DNA of 64,000 nt, from assembly GCF_947497025.1 (NCBI RefSeq), contig NZ_CANMFC010000004.1, positions 186,001 through 250,000 on the forward strand, read 5' to 3'. Position 1 is the stretch's first letter. The number at the start of each line of letters is the position of its first letter. Shown here piece by piece: positions 9,170-18,022 of the stretch. The notes under the pieces were generated by a model. The model ran no database searches. It had not been told where the DNA came from and saw only the letters and a list, made by a program, of their open reading frames with translations. A program made the position numbers and the translations under genes. This stretch comes from an uncultured Kushneria sp. (GTDB lineage: Bacteria > Pseudomonadota > Gammaproteobacteria > Pseudomonadales > Halomonadaceae).

Positions 9170-11374
9170 ATGAGCCTGTTTGCCCCAGCCCGCAATATTG
9201 CGGTGTTCGCTCTGTGCCTTTTGACTGCCCTGCCCGCAATGGGTGATGAGGCAATCAAGCCGACCGACGAGGGGCGACAGGCGTCTCGGGAAGTCATTCA
9301 ATCACTGGAATATGGTCACTATGAACCTGTAACGCTCAATAATGGCTGGGCCGACAAGGTTTTCAGCCGCATGTTGAAGCTTCTGGATTCACAGCATGCC
9401 TATCTCACTCGCGAAGATATTGCCCAGTTCAGCGATCTGCGCACAGGCCTTGATGAAATGCTGGTGGAAGGTGATCTGGATCGCGTCTATGCATTCTATG
9501 ATCTCTACCAGGCGCGCCTGGAAAGTCGACTGGAATGGCTGATCGACCGGCTCGAAAACCAGCCCGACTTCGACTTCTCCAGCAATGAACGCCTGCCGAC
9601 CAATCTTGAAGACGCTGACTGGGCAGAAAGTCGAAGCGAGCTGGATGATCTCTGGCGCAGGCGACTCAAAAATGCGGCCCTGACCCTTTCACTGGCACCG
9701 GATACATCGCAGAATCAGCCAGTAGTGGATACCAGCGTGTTGTCCGAAATTGCTACCATCCCGGCTCAGGTCTCCGAGAGCGGCCCGAGCGCAGGCGATA
9801 GCGGCAAAACGATGTCCCCCGAGAAGATTGCCAAACAGCTGGCCGACCGTTACAAGAGCCAGCTGGCCCGCGTGAAACAGACCAACTCCGAAGATGTGCT
9901 GAGCATTGTTCTCAATGCCGCCACGGGCTCCATTGATCCGCACTCGGAATACCTTTCTCCCAGCCGGGGCCAATCCTTTGACATCCAGATGAAGCTTTCG
10001 CTGGAAGGTATTGGCGCCCTGCTCCAGCAGGACAGCGAATACGTTCGCGTTTCAAGTCTGGTGTCCGGTGGCCCTGCCGAGCGCAGCGGCCAGATCAAGC
10101 CGGCCGACCGCATTGTCGCCGTCGGTGATGGCGATAGTGGCGAAATGATCAGCGTTATCGGCATGCGCCTGGATGAAGTCGTTGAGCATATTCGTGGGCC
10201 GAAAGGCTCAAAAGTACGTCTGGAAATCATCCCGGCCAAAGCCGTTGATGTGACCCAGACCCGTACCATCGAGATCACGCGCGACACTGTCAGTCTGGAA
10301 GATCAGGCGGCCAGCAGCCGCGTTGTCGAGTCCCATCGCAATGGAGAAACCCATCGCGTTGGCGTTATCAAGGTACCGGCCTTTTATGTCGATTTTGATG
10401 CCTATCAGGCCGGCGACAAGAACTATCGCAGCTCGACACGCGATGTTGCCCAGCTGATTGAAAAGCTGAAAACACAAAACGTGGAAGGCATTGTGCTCGA
10501 CATGCGTGGCAACGGTGGCGGCGCTCTGCAGGAAGCCAACTCGATGGTGGGCCTCTTCATCGATCGCGGCCCTACCGTTCAGGTTCGCGATGCCCGTGGA
10601 CGCATCAGTCTTTATGGTGACACGGATCGCGGTGCTGCCTACGATGGCCCGCTGGCCGTGCTGGTTGACAGACTTTCTGCTTCCGCCTCGGAAATCTTTG
10701 CCGGCGCCATACAGGATTACGGCCGTGGCCTGGTACTCGGCAACCAGACCTTTGGCAAGGGAACGGTTCAGACGCTCAGCGACCTGAGCCACGGCGAGCT
10801 GAAGCTCACTCGTGCCAAGTTCTATCGAATCTCGGGAGAAAGCACCCAGCTGCGCGGCGTGGAGCCGGATATTGCCTTCCCCAGCCTAATCGACAAGGAT
10901 GAAATCGGTGAAAGCGCGCTTGACTATGCGCTGGCATGGGATACGGTCCGTCCGGTCAGCTATCGCATGTACGGCGAACCCTGGCAATTTGTGGCGCAAC
11001 TCAGGCAAAAACATGAGCAGCGCGCTCAACACAATCCCAACTTCCATTATCTGACGCGTGAAGCGCAGCTGGCCGAGCAATTCCAGGCTCAGAACAATAC
11101 CGTCAGCCTCAATCGAGAACAGAGAAAGCGCGAAATGGAAGCGCAGGAAGCCGAGCAGCTGGCGCTTGAAAATCAGCGCCGCCGCGCACTGGATCTGCCG
11201 GAGATCGAGACATGGACCGATGCACGCGATGAAGCGCTGCAGGCCGGAGAAGATGCGGAGTCCGAATCCCCCATTCAGCAGGCGGCTCTGGATGAAAGTG
11301 CCGAGATTCTACTCGATTACGCCTTGCTGACCGACAAGGGTCGCAAGCCAGAAACCTCGCCCCCCCAGCCCTGA
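9170..11374 (+). CDS. prc: carboxy-terminal (tail-specific) protease Prc
   Basis: Prc is a periplasmic S41 protease that processes penicillin-binding protein 3 and degrades tagged or misfolded proteins. The protein (734 residues from the ATG at 9170, with GGGAG upstream; a TTG three bases earlier is less likely) has a Sec signal peptide (MSLFAPARNIAVFALCLLTA...), an N-terminal helical domain, a PDZ domain near residues 270-370, and the S41 core. The catalytic Ser lies in LSASASEIFAG (about residue 503) and the Lys in NQTFGKGTVQ (about residue 530). The C-terminal region is charged and coiled (REQRKREMEAQEAEQ). A tandem Gln/Ala-rich insert sits near residue 200. Confidence 0.95.
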   Translation: MSLFAPARNIAVFALCLLTALPAMGDEAIKPTDEGRQASREVIQSLEYGHYEPVTLNNGWADKVFSRMLKLLDSQHAYLTREDIAQFSDLRTGLDEMLVEGDLDRVYAFYDLYQARLESRLEWLIDRLENQPDFDFSSNERLPTNLEDADWAESRSELDDLWRRRLKNAALTLSLAPDTSQNQPVVDTSVLSEIATIPAQVSESGPSAGDSGKTMSPEKIAKQLADRYKSQLARVKQTNSEDVLSIVLNAATGSIDPHSEYLSPSRGQSFDIQMKLSLEGIGALLQQDSEYVRVSSLVSGGPAERSGQIKPADRIVAVGDGDSGEMISVIGMRLDEVVEHIRGPKGSKVRLEIIPAKAVDVTQTRTIEITRDTVSLEDQAASSRVVESHRNGETHRVGVIKVPAFYVDFDAYQAGDKNYRSSTRDVAQLIEKLKTQNVEGIVLDMRGNGGGALQEANSMVGLFIDRGPTVQVRDARGRISLYGDTDRGAAYDGPLAVLVDRLSASASEIFAGAIQDYGRGLVLGNQTFGKGTVQTLSDLSHGELKLTRAKFYRISGESTQLRGVEPDIAFPSLIDKDEIGESALDYALAWDTVRPVSYRMYGEPWQFVAQLRQKHEQRAQHNPNFHYLTREAQLAEQFQAQNNTVSLNREQRKREMEAQEAEQLALENQRRRALDLPEIETWTDARDEALQAGEDAESESPIQQAALDESAEILLDYALLTDKGRKPETSPPQP

Positions 11375-11401
11375 GACAGCCATGAAAAAGGACTAATCAG
11401 A

Positions 11402-11596
11402 TTATGCTTGCCGCATGAGTTTTAATATTTTAACAGTATCCTGATGACTCATCCCATAACTCTGCATCAATGCTTCAAGCTCTTCAAGAAAGGCGGGTCT
11501 GGCAGGCTCCTGCTTGTCGAGACTTCTCAGCATCTCGCCAAGCTGATTATCAAGTGACCACTTGTCCTTGATGGACAGGTTTCTCTCGCGAGGCAT
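11402..11596 (-). CDS. small hypothetical protein (64 aa)
   Basis: An ORF of 64 residues convergent with prc. The sequence (MPRERNLSIKDKWSLDNQLGEM...) is charged and predicted helical, with no signal peptide or membrane segment. AGGA lies about 10 bp upstream of the ATG. I recognise no domain. Its composition looks like a real small soluble protein, but there is no further support. It is the last gene before the tRNA-Asn insertion site. Confidence 0.5.
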   Translation of the reverse strand: MPRERNLSIKDKWSLDNQLGEMLRSLDKQEPARPAFLEELEALMQSYGMSHQDTVKILKLMRQA

Positions 11597-12088
11597 TCTT
11601 TTACATTCCTGAAATTATTAATGTTGCGGATGGGCGCAATGCTGCCAAAGAAATAGATAAATAGTGCTGCTAACAAGCAAACGCTGCGCAAAGGATATCG
11701 ACGCTTCACATCAATGCAAAGTGGCAGAGCAGTTCGAGGCCTGTTGATCAACGCCTGGATAAAAAGTCACTAATCGACCATAAATTGAATAATCCGGAAT
11801 ACAATTCATCCGAAATACAATTTTGGAAGTACCAACGGTAAAAGTCACTCTCGACCGCAGACGGATATTTCTTATAACAAACGTCATTTATTGAGTCAAA
11901 CAAGAGCCGACAAGGTATTTCGAAAGGACGTCATTATCTCAAACCAAATAATGCCGATATAGCATCAGGGAAATGGCGACACATAGGGGTTGAATAAATT
12001 TGATCGAGGCGTCGAACTGAAAGGCGAAATCAGGAGAGATGATGCAAGTGCTTTATTACACTTTCTCTTGCCAAATCATGGCAAGTAT
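11597..12088. other. AT-rich intergenic region before tRNA-Asn
   Basis: About 490 bp without a convincing ORF and clearly more AT-rich than the genes to the left. It holds the upstream region of the small gene at 11402 and the 3' flank of tRNA-Asn. I see no repeat or RNA structure in it. Confidence 0.5.
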
Positions 12089-12164
12089 TGGCTCCCTGAG
12101 CAGGACTCGAACCTGCGACCCAATGATTAACAGTCATTTGCTCTACCAACTGAGCTATCAGGGA
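12089..12164 (-). tRNA. tRNA-Asn (anticodon GTT), intact
   Basis: Read on the minus strand, a 76-nt cloverleaf starts TCCCTGATAGCTCAGTTGG, has anticodon loop CTGTTAA (GTT) and T arm GGTTCGAGTCC, and ends with an encoded CCA. It is the chromosomal copy next to the ICE border. Confidence 0.96.
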
Positions 12165-12185
12165 ACAACGAAGTATCAGATTTTT

Positions 12186-12233
12186 TGGCTCCCCGAACAG
12201 GACTCGAACCTGTGACCCAATGATTAACAGTCA
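12186..12233 (-). repeat. ICE attachment site: displaced 3' part of a tRNA-Asn gene
   Basis: This 48-bp segment repeats the 3' half of tRNA-Asn (CCA end, T arm, variable loop and the anticodon arm up to AACAGTCA) and then loses all similarity. It differs from the intact neighbour by two transitions in the T arm/acceptor region and one more nearby, so it comes from another tRNA-Asn allele. A 3' tRNA remnant next to an integrase gene is the classic signature of the distal attachment site. Confidence 0.85.
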
Positions 12234-12396
12234 GTTGGACTATTTGAGTCGGAAAAACCCGAAGTTTCAGTCGCTTAAGAAAAACATGCCTGATATGAAG
12301 TGCTGGCTAATTGCCTACCGCGCCTGCACTACATTGGCATCAGCAATCTTGGATTCCGAGGTGATCATTGTCAAGCTGCCCGCCGCAAGAACGAGC

Positions 12397-12417
12397 GGCC
12401 GTCTCTGGGCCGCCCTT
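12397..12417 (-). terminator. possible hairpin terminator after integrase
   Basis: GCGGCC (12398-12403) and GGCCGC (12411-12416) flank a short loop just downstream of the integrase stop on the minus strand. The following U-tract is weak, so the call is tentative. Confidence 0.3.
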
Positions 12418-12431
12418 TGCTCGCCTAAAAT

Positions 12432-13385
12432 CTAGGGGCACCGACGTTGATTCAGCGCCTTCCTCATGGAGTCAACGCTAGGATGAACATACTCCATGGT
12501 TGTGCGCATACTAGAGTGGTCGAGGATCATTTGGGTGACTCGGATGTTACGATCAGGGTCTTCCATGAGGTCGGTCCCGAGAGTGTGCCTAAACCGATGT
12601 GGTGTGACCCGCGTGCCGCAAAACCCTGACAGCCTCTTAAAGAAATGCTCGACCTGATTTATGTCCATCTCCTTGCGCCGATGCCTACGTGAAAAGCGGT
12701 TTACGTTAAAAAGCTGATCTTCACGTTTGAAACCTTCACGATGCGCCGCAAGCATCAGCTTTGCAATGTAAGGGTACAAGCCATCTGCGATCGGCACTAC
12801 GGACTCAGAATAGGTTTTGGATCCTTCAAACGAAGTCACTAAAATCATTCTCTTGAGATCAACGTCTTTGGCTTTAATATGGAGCAACTGATTCAACCTG
12901 ATACCTGTGAAATAAAAAGCCTCAATAACAGTCTCCCAAAACCAAGCGGGATAGAGCTTCGATGGATCACCTTGCGCGGTTTCGAATCTACGGCATACAT
13001 CCATGACCTCACGCACATACCTGATAGTATACGGCTGTAAGGTTTTCTTAGGCTTGCGAGGCTCCCTGACCCGCACCTGATTAAACGGATTTTCCTCGAC
13101 CATTATGAGTTGATGCTTGATCCCAAAATTGTATAGTGCAGCCAGATGCCTCACATAATTATTCCAGCTAACCTCGACAATGCCACGTGGATTTTCCCTC
13201 GAACGCAATGCCACTTTACGCCAAGCGCATACTTTTTCTCTGGAGAGCATGCTCGGATAAGTTTCCTTTCCGAAGTGACGGCGAGCGGCTCTCACTGCTG
13301 AAGCATAGCTATCAACGGATTTCGGCTTGAGATGTGTGTCGGCACAGTACCTGCTCAGCAACTCCATAAAAGACACATCATTCAT
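12432..13385 (-). CDS. tyrosine recombinase / ICE integrase
   Basis: This 317-residue integrase would excise and insert the ICE at tRNA-Asn. An N-terminal SAM-like core-binding domain (residues 1-100) is followed by the catalytic domain with Arg163 (FTGIRLNQLL), Lys190, the HRFRH box (His263, Arg266), His290 in ILDHSS and the nucleophile Tyr299 in MEYVHPSV. All six catalytic positions can be identified. It overlaps the relaxase stop by 8 bp, so both are probably co-transcribed. A compact XerD-like integrase directly downstream of the relaxase gene is the arrangement of pKLC102/PAPI/PFGI-type elements. Confidence 0.93.
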   Translation of the reverse strand: MNDVSFMELLSRYCADTHLKPKSVDSYASAVRAARRHFGKETYPSMLSREKVCAWRKVALRSRENPRGIVEVSWNNYVRHLAALYNFGIKHQLIMVEENPFNQVRVREPRKPKKTLQPYTIRYVREVMDVCRRFETAQGDPSKLYPAWFWETVIEAFYFTGIRLNQLLHIKAKDVDLKRMILVTSFEGSKTYSESVVPIADGLYPYIAKLMLAAHREGFKREDQLFNVNRFSRRHRRKEMDINQVEHFFKRLSGFCGTRVTPHRFRHTLGTDLMEDPDRNIRVTQMILDHSSMRTTMEYVHPSVDSMRKALNQRRCP

Positions 13386-15219
13386 TCGTTTCGTCCTTAT
13401 CGACTTGGTGTGGAATTAAAGTCAATACCCAATTGTCAGGCGGTATCCGTTGACTCACTTCTCGCGGATCCTTGATCAAGTAACCCTTCAGCAGTCGGGT
13501 CTTGTTCGGCCCCTCGACGGAAACGTTATGAATGTTTTGTCCCTGGCTTCTGATATGCAAACCCAGCTTTTGGAAGCGCTTTTGAACTAACTTCCACTGT
13601 TCTTCATCACCAAGCTCTTTGGTGCTAAAGCGCTTGAATATGCCGGGACTGACCAGAAAATAGGTGCCTTCCACGACATGGATGGGCGCCTTAGTGTCAT
13701 TGATGACGATGGAGTGATCCGTGCCCCCCATCTTCAACCACTGCCAGAACCGCTCACCGAGGTCCGAATTATTATTAACCCCCCGTGTACTCGACTTTGG
13801 TCGAGAACCGACATTTTTATCAGATCTAGATGAATTTGGCTCGGCCGAGCTTTCTTGCCCAGCGGCATTAGCGCTCTGAAGCTGGTCCGAAACTATCTCC
13901 GGCTCAGGATTCACCTCTGGAAAAAGTGTCATGATGTCGTCGTCCAGAGTGTCATTGACGGTGTCAGTCTGAGAAGAAGGCTGTGAGTCGGTGGTTCGCG
14001 GCGGCAGCATCTTGCCAGCCCGTGGCTTGTTCTCTGTGATCGATTCCGATTTGGTTACTGCCACATCTTCTGAGGACGACTTATCTACTGTTACTGCACC
14101 TTCACCTCTGATCGTGATTTTCCCTCGAAAAGGGGCTGGCTTATCCTCTACCCCCCAGATCAAAGTTGGGGGCACCTTGATCATGTTGAAGGACTGTCTC
14201 CAGTCCCCTTCCACGATCTCGCACTTCCACACCGATTTCCCCTCGGTGACTTCCTCGATCAGCCCATGTGACTGCAGCTCACCGTAGAGCCTGTTGAGGT
14301 CTCTTGGGATGCTCTTAACGCCCTGAGCATATAGGTGTGCTTTCAGTTCATTGACCGCACGCGGTGAAACCAGCCAGAGAGCCTCTTCAGTCAGCCAAGC
14401 GACTTCGCCCTTCTTATTGAGCTTGAACTGCTCCTTGACCATCCACCGCAGGCCTTCTGCCAGCTTTCTCTGGATGGACTCCACCGGGGCAGAAAGAGCC
14501 TGAAGCGGATCGCCTCCCAGAGCCTTGGCGACACTGGCGCGATCCGCCTGGTGAATCAGCTGCGCAACGATCCCGCCTCGCTCGGTGTGCCCTGCGATGG
14601 TGTACATGAACAGCGCAAAAAGCTTGGGCTGCGTCATCATCCAGTCGAGCACCTTCGCCCCAAGGACTCGTTCGCATAACAACGGATTAACCGCCGCGTG
14701 AAGGTGATACTCCCGTCCAGCTCGGTACCTGACGCGATAAGGCGCAGGAATGGGGCCGTGCCACAGCCTCCATTCCTGCCCATCCTCAAGATGAATTTCA
14801 ATGTCGACCAGCGTCTTGGCTACGTCGTGCATGAGTGCACCGTAGATGACGGCCGCACTCCAAAGCTCACCTGCTGAACTTTGATCCTCGGGCTTTGCTC
14901 CGGGTGGCAGGAGATGACGCTGACGTAGACGCAGTTCGTAGCAGGCCATCTCCAGGGCATGATCCAGCATACCCCCTGGATAGGCGTGGTGATGTGATTC
15001 CGAGGCAGGGAGCAGTTGGACCAGCTTGGCATACCGGCAGATCGGTTCAAGGAGGTACTCGTCAAAGACCCTCTGGGTCAACGATGTCGCATCCCATAGC
15101 ATTCTGACCATCTGCTGGCGGCGTGGAGTATCGAGCAGTTCCCCACCGCTAAACGGCTGCATGAAGCCTTGCGACGGCCTAGCTTTCTGGGTGGGTCTTG
15201 AGAACAAACGCCGTAGCAT
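13378..15219 (-). CDS. traI: MobH-family conjugative relaxase (TraI-like)
   Basis: The relaxase nicks oriT and pilots the transferred strand in conjugation. The 613-residue protein has the MobH/TraI_2 N-terminal domain with the three-His motif SESHHHAYPGG (His76-78), His87, and an HD pair in GALMHDVAKTL (131-132). A long Ser/Asn/Glu-rich linker occupies about residues 370-490, and the C-terminal TraI_2_C-like domain begins near ERFWQWLKMGG. Family length is about 600-700 residues. Its position upstream of the integrase matches PFGI-1-class ICEs, whose transfer genes are at the right of the window. Confidence 0.93.
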   Translation of the reverse strand: MLRRLFSRPTQKARPSQGFMQPFSGGELLDTPRRQQMVRMLWDATSLTQRVFDEYLLEPICRYAKLVQLLPASESHHHAYPGGMLDHALEMACYELRLRQRHLLPPGAKPEDQSSAGELWSAAVIYGALMHDVAKTLVDIEIHLEDGQEWRLWHGPIPAPYRVRYRAGREYHLHAAVNPLLCERVLGAKVLDWMMTQPKLFALFMYTIAGHTERGGIVAQLIHQADRASVAKALGGDPLQALSAPVESIQRKLAEGLRWMVKEQFKLNKKGEVAWLTEEALWLVSPRAVNELKAHLYAQGVKSIPRDLNRLYGELQSHGLIEEVTEGKSVWKCEIVEGDWRQSFNMIKVPPTLIWGVEDKPAPFRGKITIRGEGAVTVDKSSSEDVAVTKSESITENKPRAGKMLPPRTTDSQPSSQTDTVNDTLDDDIMTLFPEVNPEPEIVSDQLQSANAAGQESSAEPNSSRSDKNVGSRPKSSTRGVNNNSDLGERFWQWLKMGGTDHSIVINDTKAPIHVVEGTYFLVSPGIFKRFSTKELGDEEQWKLVQKRFQKLGLHIRSQGQNIHNVSVEGPNKTRLLKGYLIKDPREVSQRIPPDNWVLTLIPHQVDKDETNE

Positions 15220-15741
15220 TGGTGATCCCTGTCGAATTGCGTGAGCGACAGGTATGACAGGAAGCCAGCAACAGACAAAGCAGAAACGTTAATTCTACCG
15301 CGCCGGCTTTCTCTAGCCCATTGCCATGCAACGTCTTGGCAGTGAACAAGGGGATCGCGTATAAGACGTTATCGCTATTCTGATGCAGCACAAACTAGAT
15401 CATAGATACTGATAGGTAACACCCATTCCTGCTAGCGCAAGGATTTGCGTCGAGAGTCTCGATCAGTCATCGGATAATTGATTTCACATCCAAATCCAGT
15501 AGACCTCTCCCGAGTGAGCTTGAAGAAAAATATTCACATCACATGAAATAAAAAGTAGAAATCGGCGCATCACCCAAAAACAATCACCCAATTAATTTAA
15601 AGGGCATTAAATGCAGGCAGGCGGATAAAAAACGGGCAACCTTACACTATTACCATGAGGAACGCCAAACTCGAACCAACCACATAGCTTCAGCCAAGCC
15701 TTGAAAACGCAAACTTCGCATCATTGGAAACGAAATGGATT
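15220..15741. other. intergenic region upstream of relaxase; possible oriT/regulatory DNA
   Basis: About 520 bp, AT-rich and without a supported gene, directly 5' of the relaxase gene. It contains a perfect 13-bp dyad, TCGAGA-G-TCTCGA, at 15450-15462. oriT sites commonly lie beside the relaxase gene, so this is a reasonable place to look, but I see no known oriT core. Confidence 0.35.
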
Positions 15742-16655
15742 TTAACAACTACCCAGCAGCATCCTTCGATCCAGCATATGCTCTTTTCTTGCCCGGTCGG
15801 ACTGAATAATAGGGTTCCCCGACAGCACCGCAACAACCTCTGTCGGTGTTGGACGAAAGAGAGTCTTATCGGCGATTCCCTTAGGGCAAAACTTACGCGA
15901 CTTATCGGTATTAAGTAGGGCGATCACAGGTACTCCTTAAGCCGTGGCCATGTGCATAGGCCCCGTGTCCGGCGTAATCAATGTGATTACATGAGATAGC
16001 ACAGCCGCAAATTCTCGAATAGGCATCAAGGGCAATATTTGACCCGGGGGGCCACAACACTGTTCCAAGTGCTGACGATAATGTTCCTCTTCGGGACCCA
16101 CCATTACCACATAATTCTCTCCTGTCATATTGAGCTCTCGAATCTGCGCCTGCCAGAAAATTAGTGGCAATCGTTTATCGAGATGACCGCCGACGAATAC
16201 TCCGGCAACGCCGCCCTCAGACGAATGCTTAAAAAGCTCTTTGGCCCTAGCATGTTCTTTTTCACTAACGACCATCCACGGCAATGATTCGCAATGTAAA
16301 CCTAGAGAGTGTGCAATAGCGCTAGGTAGTTCATATGCGTGACTGGTTTTTCCTTCGATAAGCCAATCATAGGTATTCTGCAAGCGCCCTTTTTGACCCA
16401 ATGTTTTCTTTGCGCCACAAAGGTGCGTAAAGGCCCAGCTGGTTAAAGATCCTTCTCCAATCTGGATTGCCAAGTCGTAGTTCTCTCTACGTAGCTCCCA
16501 AATCATGCGCAAAAAAAGCCAAGGCCGATACGAGAAAGTTCGACTGTAGGCATGATAACTTGAGATACCGATTCCTGAAAACAGCTGGACTGTCGTATCG
16601 GTACCCAGATAGTCTATTCGGATTTCCGGTTTATTTTTCGAAAATGCCTCAGCCA
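15742..16655 (-). pseudogene. glycosyltransferase family 9 (heptosyltransferase-like), broken
   Basis: The minus strand encodes most of a GT9 protein: an N-terminal part (EAFSKNKPEIRIDYLG..., ENYDLAIQIGEG), the central VMVGPEEEHYRQ region and the conserved LITPDTGPMHMATA. The frame is cut by a TAA at 15937-15939 and continues in the same frame as GVPVIALLNTDKSRKFCPKG to the true end at 15742. A single TTA-to-TAA change would explain the stop. The first 60 or so residues are missing: the sequence joins a chrA fragment near 16655. GT9 enzymes add heptose or other sugars to LPS core. With both an internal stop and a lost 5' end it is probably inactive. Confidence 0.8.
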
Positions 16656-16912
16656 GCCGCGCCCCAGGGGCCGGCGCGCATCAGCCCTAAAGCGAATCCC
16701 ACCTGACTACTGGCGGGCCCAGGTAGAAACTGGCAGAGCGTCACCAGGTCTGCGTACGCTTGTTCAGAAAGCCAGCGGCGTCGCTCTACGAACTCGCTGC
16801 GAAAGTAACCCAGGTGAGCGATGGGACCACCAAAGGAAGTCAAGCCCAGCAACAGAAAGGCCGCGAAGACCTCTCTAATAAGTCCGGCAGGGCGTGGTGT
16901 CTGATTCTCCAT
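16656..16912 (-). pseudogene. chrA: chromate transporter ChrA, N-terminal fragment
   Basis: The 87-codon ORF starts MENQTPRPAGLIREVFAAFL and carries the first ChrA motif region (GLTSFGGPIAHLGYF, RRWLSEQAYADLVTLCQFLPGPASSQVGFALG), which matches the start of chromate-efflux ChrA proteins of about 400 residues. It ends abruptly after LMRAGPWGAA, where the sequence becomes a glycosyltransferase remnant in another frame. The rest of ChrA is absent, so this is a truncation by rearrangement. The PadR gene next to it may once have regulated it. Confidence 0.8.
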
Positions 16913-16935
16913 CCGGGCTCCTTGCCATGGCTCTC

Positions 16936-17250
16936 TTACAAGGGACTGTCGTCTTTTAAGGCCTCGCCGGACAGCTCTCTCAGCTGGCGTTTGGCCGTTT
17001 CAAGCCCTTCTCGACCTAGATCGGTCGCGCGATAGAACTTACGGCGAACGCTACCCTGATGCGCTTCGCGGGAGATCAGGTATCCCCTGTTCTCCATCGA
17101 GTGCAGCATGGGATAAAGAGTGCCGGGGCTCAGTCGATAGCCGTGACGCGCCAGCTCATCGATCATCCATTGTCCGTTGATTTCATGCTCGGCGGCATGT
17201 TGAAGGACGTGTAGTCTGACCAGGCCCACGAGCAAGTGATGATGCTTCAT
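16936..17250 (-). CDS. PadR-family transcriptional regulator
   Basis: A winged-helix regulator of about 104 residues from the ATG at 17250 (GGAAG lies upstream; the longer frame to 17331 adds 27 unmatched residues). The PadR core is clear: HHLLVGLVRLHVLQHAA, then the helix with YRLSPGTLYPMLHSMENRGYL and the wing RRKFYRATDLG. PadR proteins usually repress a nearby gene in response to a small molecule. It sits 24 bp from the truncated chrA on the same strand, and the chrA/padR pairing suggests chromate or metal response by context only. The ligand cannot be told. Confidence 0.85.
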   Translation of the reverse strand: MKHHHLLVGLVRLHVLQHAAEHEINGQWMIDELARHGYRLSPGTLYPMLHSMENRGYLISREAHQGSVRRKFYRATDLGREGLETAKRQLRELSGEALKDDSPL

Positions 17251-17356
17251 TGTATTGACTTCCGGTCTACCGAAAACGAAGATCGATATCGACTTTCGTT
17301 TTAGCAAGTCTTGCTCCTGATCGCAAGCCAACCCCCTCCTCTCATGGATTAGACAG

Positions 17357-17833
17357 ATGTTGATAGAGAATGCGGTCTTGCTGGTAGCGACCGGCTTTGG
17401 CCTGGGATGGATATCCTGGGCACCGGGGACAATCGGGTCGCTGATCGGTGTGCCGTTGGCCTGGTGGCTGACACATCACTCGCCGCAACGCCGGGTTGTC
17501 ATTCTGTCGGTACTGCTGGTCACGGCAGTGCCAATTTGTCATTGGGCTTCAATCTGGCTCGGCGGCGGAGATCTCTCCCAGATCGTCGCCGATGAGTACC
17601 TGGCGTTTCCGATCGCCATGCTCGGAATCACGGTGGCGCGCCGTGCCTGGACGATGGGAGTGGCGTTCGTGTTATATCGGCTGTTCGATGTCACCAAGCC
17701 ATTGCCCATTGGCTATAGCGAAGCCATCGGTGGCGGCTTGGGTATCGTGCTGGATGACGTTATGGCGGCATTCTTTGCATGTATTGTGCTCTTTGTGGGG
17801 CTTACCCTGTGGCACCGATGGCATTCCAGGTGA
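17357..17833 (+). CDS. pgpA: phosphatidylglycerophosphatase A
   Basis: PgpA removes phosphate from phosphatidylglycerophosphate to give phosphatidylglycerol. The 158-residue protein has three to four membrane segments and the family motifs GTIGSLIGVPLAWWL, the acidic pair in IVADEYLAFPI, and RLFDVTKPLPI..EAIGGGLGIVLDDVMA. Length fits the family. It is divergent from padR and upstream of the copper regulator genes, far from any thiL/ribE context, so it is likely an extra accessory copy. Its link with copper resistance is contextual only. Confidence 0.88.
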   Translation: MLIENAVLLVATGFGLGWISWAPGTIGSLIGVPLAWWLTHHSPQRRVVILSVLLVTAVPICHWASIWLGGGDLSQIVADEYLAFPIAMLGITVARRAWTMGVAFVLYRLFDVTKPLPIGYSEAIGGGLGIVLDDVMAAFFACIVLFVGLTLWHRWHSR

Positions 17834-17960
17834 AGCGATGATCCTGCCACCGTCACGCAAAAAACGGTCGATCGAAATGCCTGAGATGTGGCTTCGGGGA
17901 GGCGTCAGTTGAATGAACACCGAATTGGGATAAATCACGATATCCGGCGCCTTCCGGATT

Positions 17961-17982
17961 TTCAGGAACCATTCAGGAACCG
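17961..17982 (+). promoter_or_regulatory. putative CopR box upstream of response regulator
   Basis: TTCAGGAACC occurs at 17961-17970 and again at 17972-17981, one helical turn (11 bp) apart, about 40 bp before the response-regulator start. OmpR-family regulators bind such direct repeats. A similar TTCAG pair precedes the DUF411 gene (20011). Confidence 0.55.
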
Positions 17983-18022
17983 GCTGTATCTTCGGCAAAC
18001 AGATTCAGTCTCTCGATGAGCC

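Noticed and set aside
12220-12435. ORF of 71 codons across the attachment site
   Set aside because: It starts inside the tRNA-Asn remnant, has no ribosome site and no protein-like composition.
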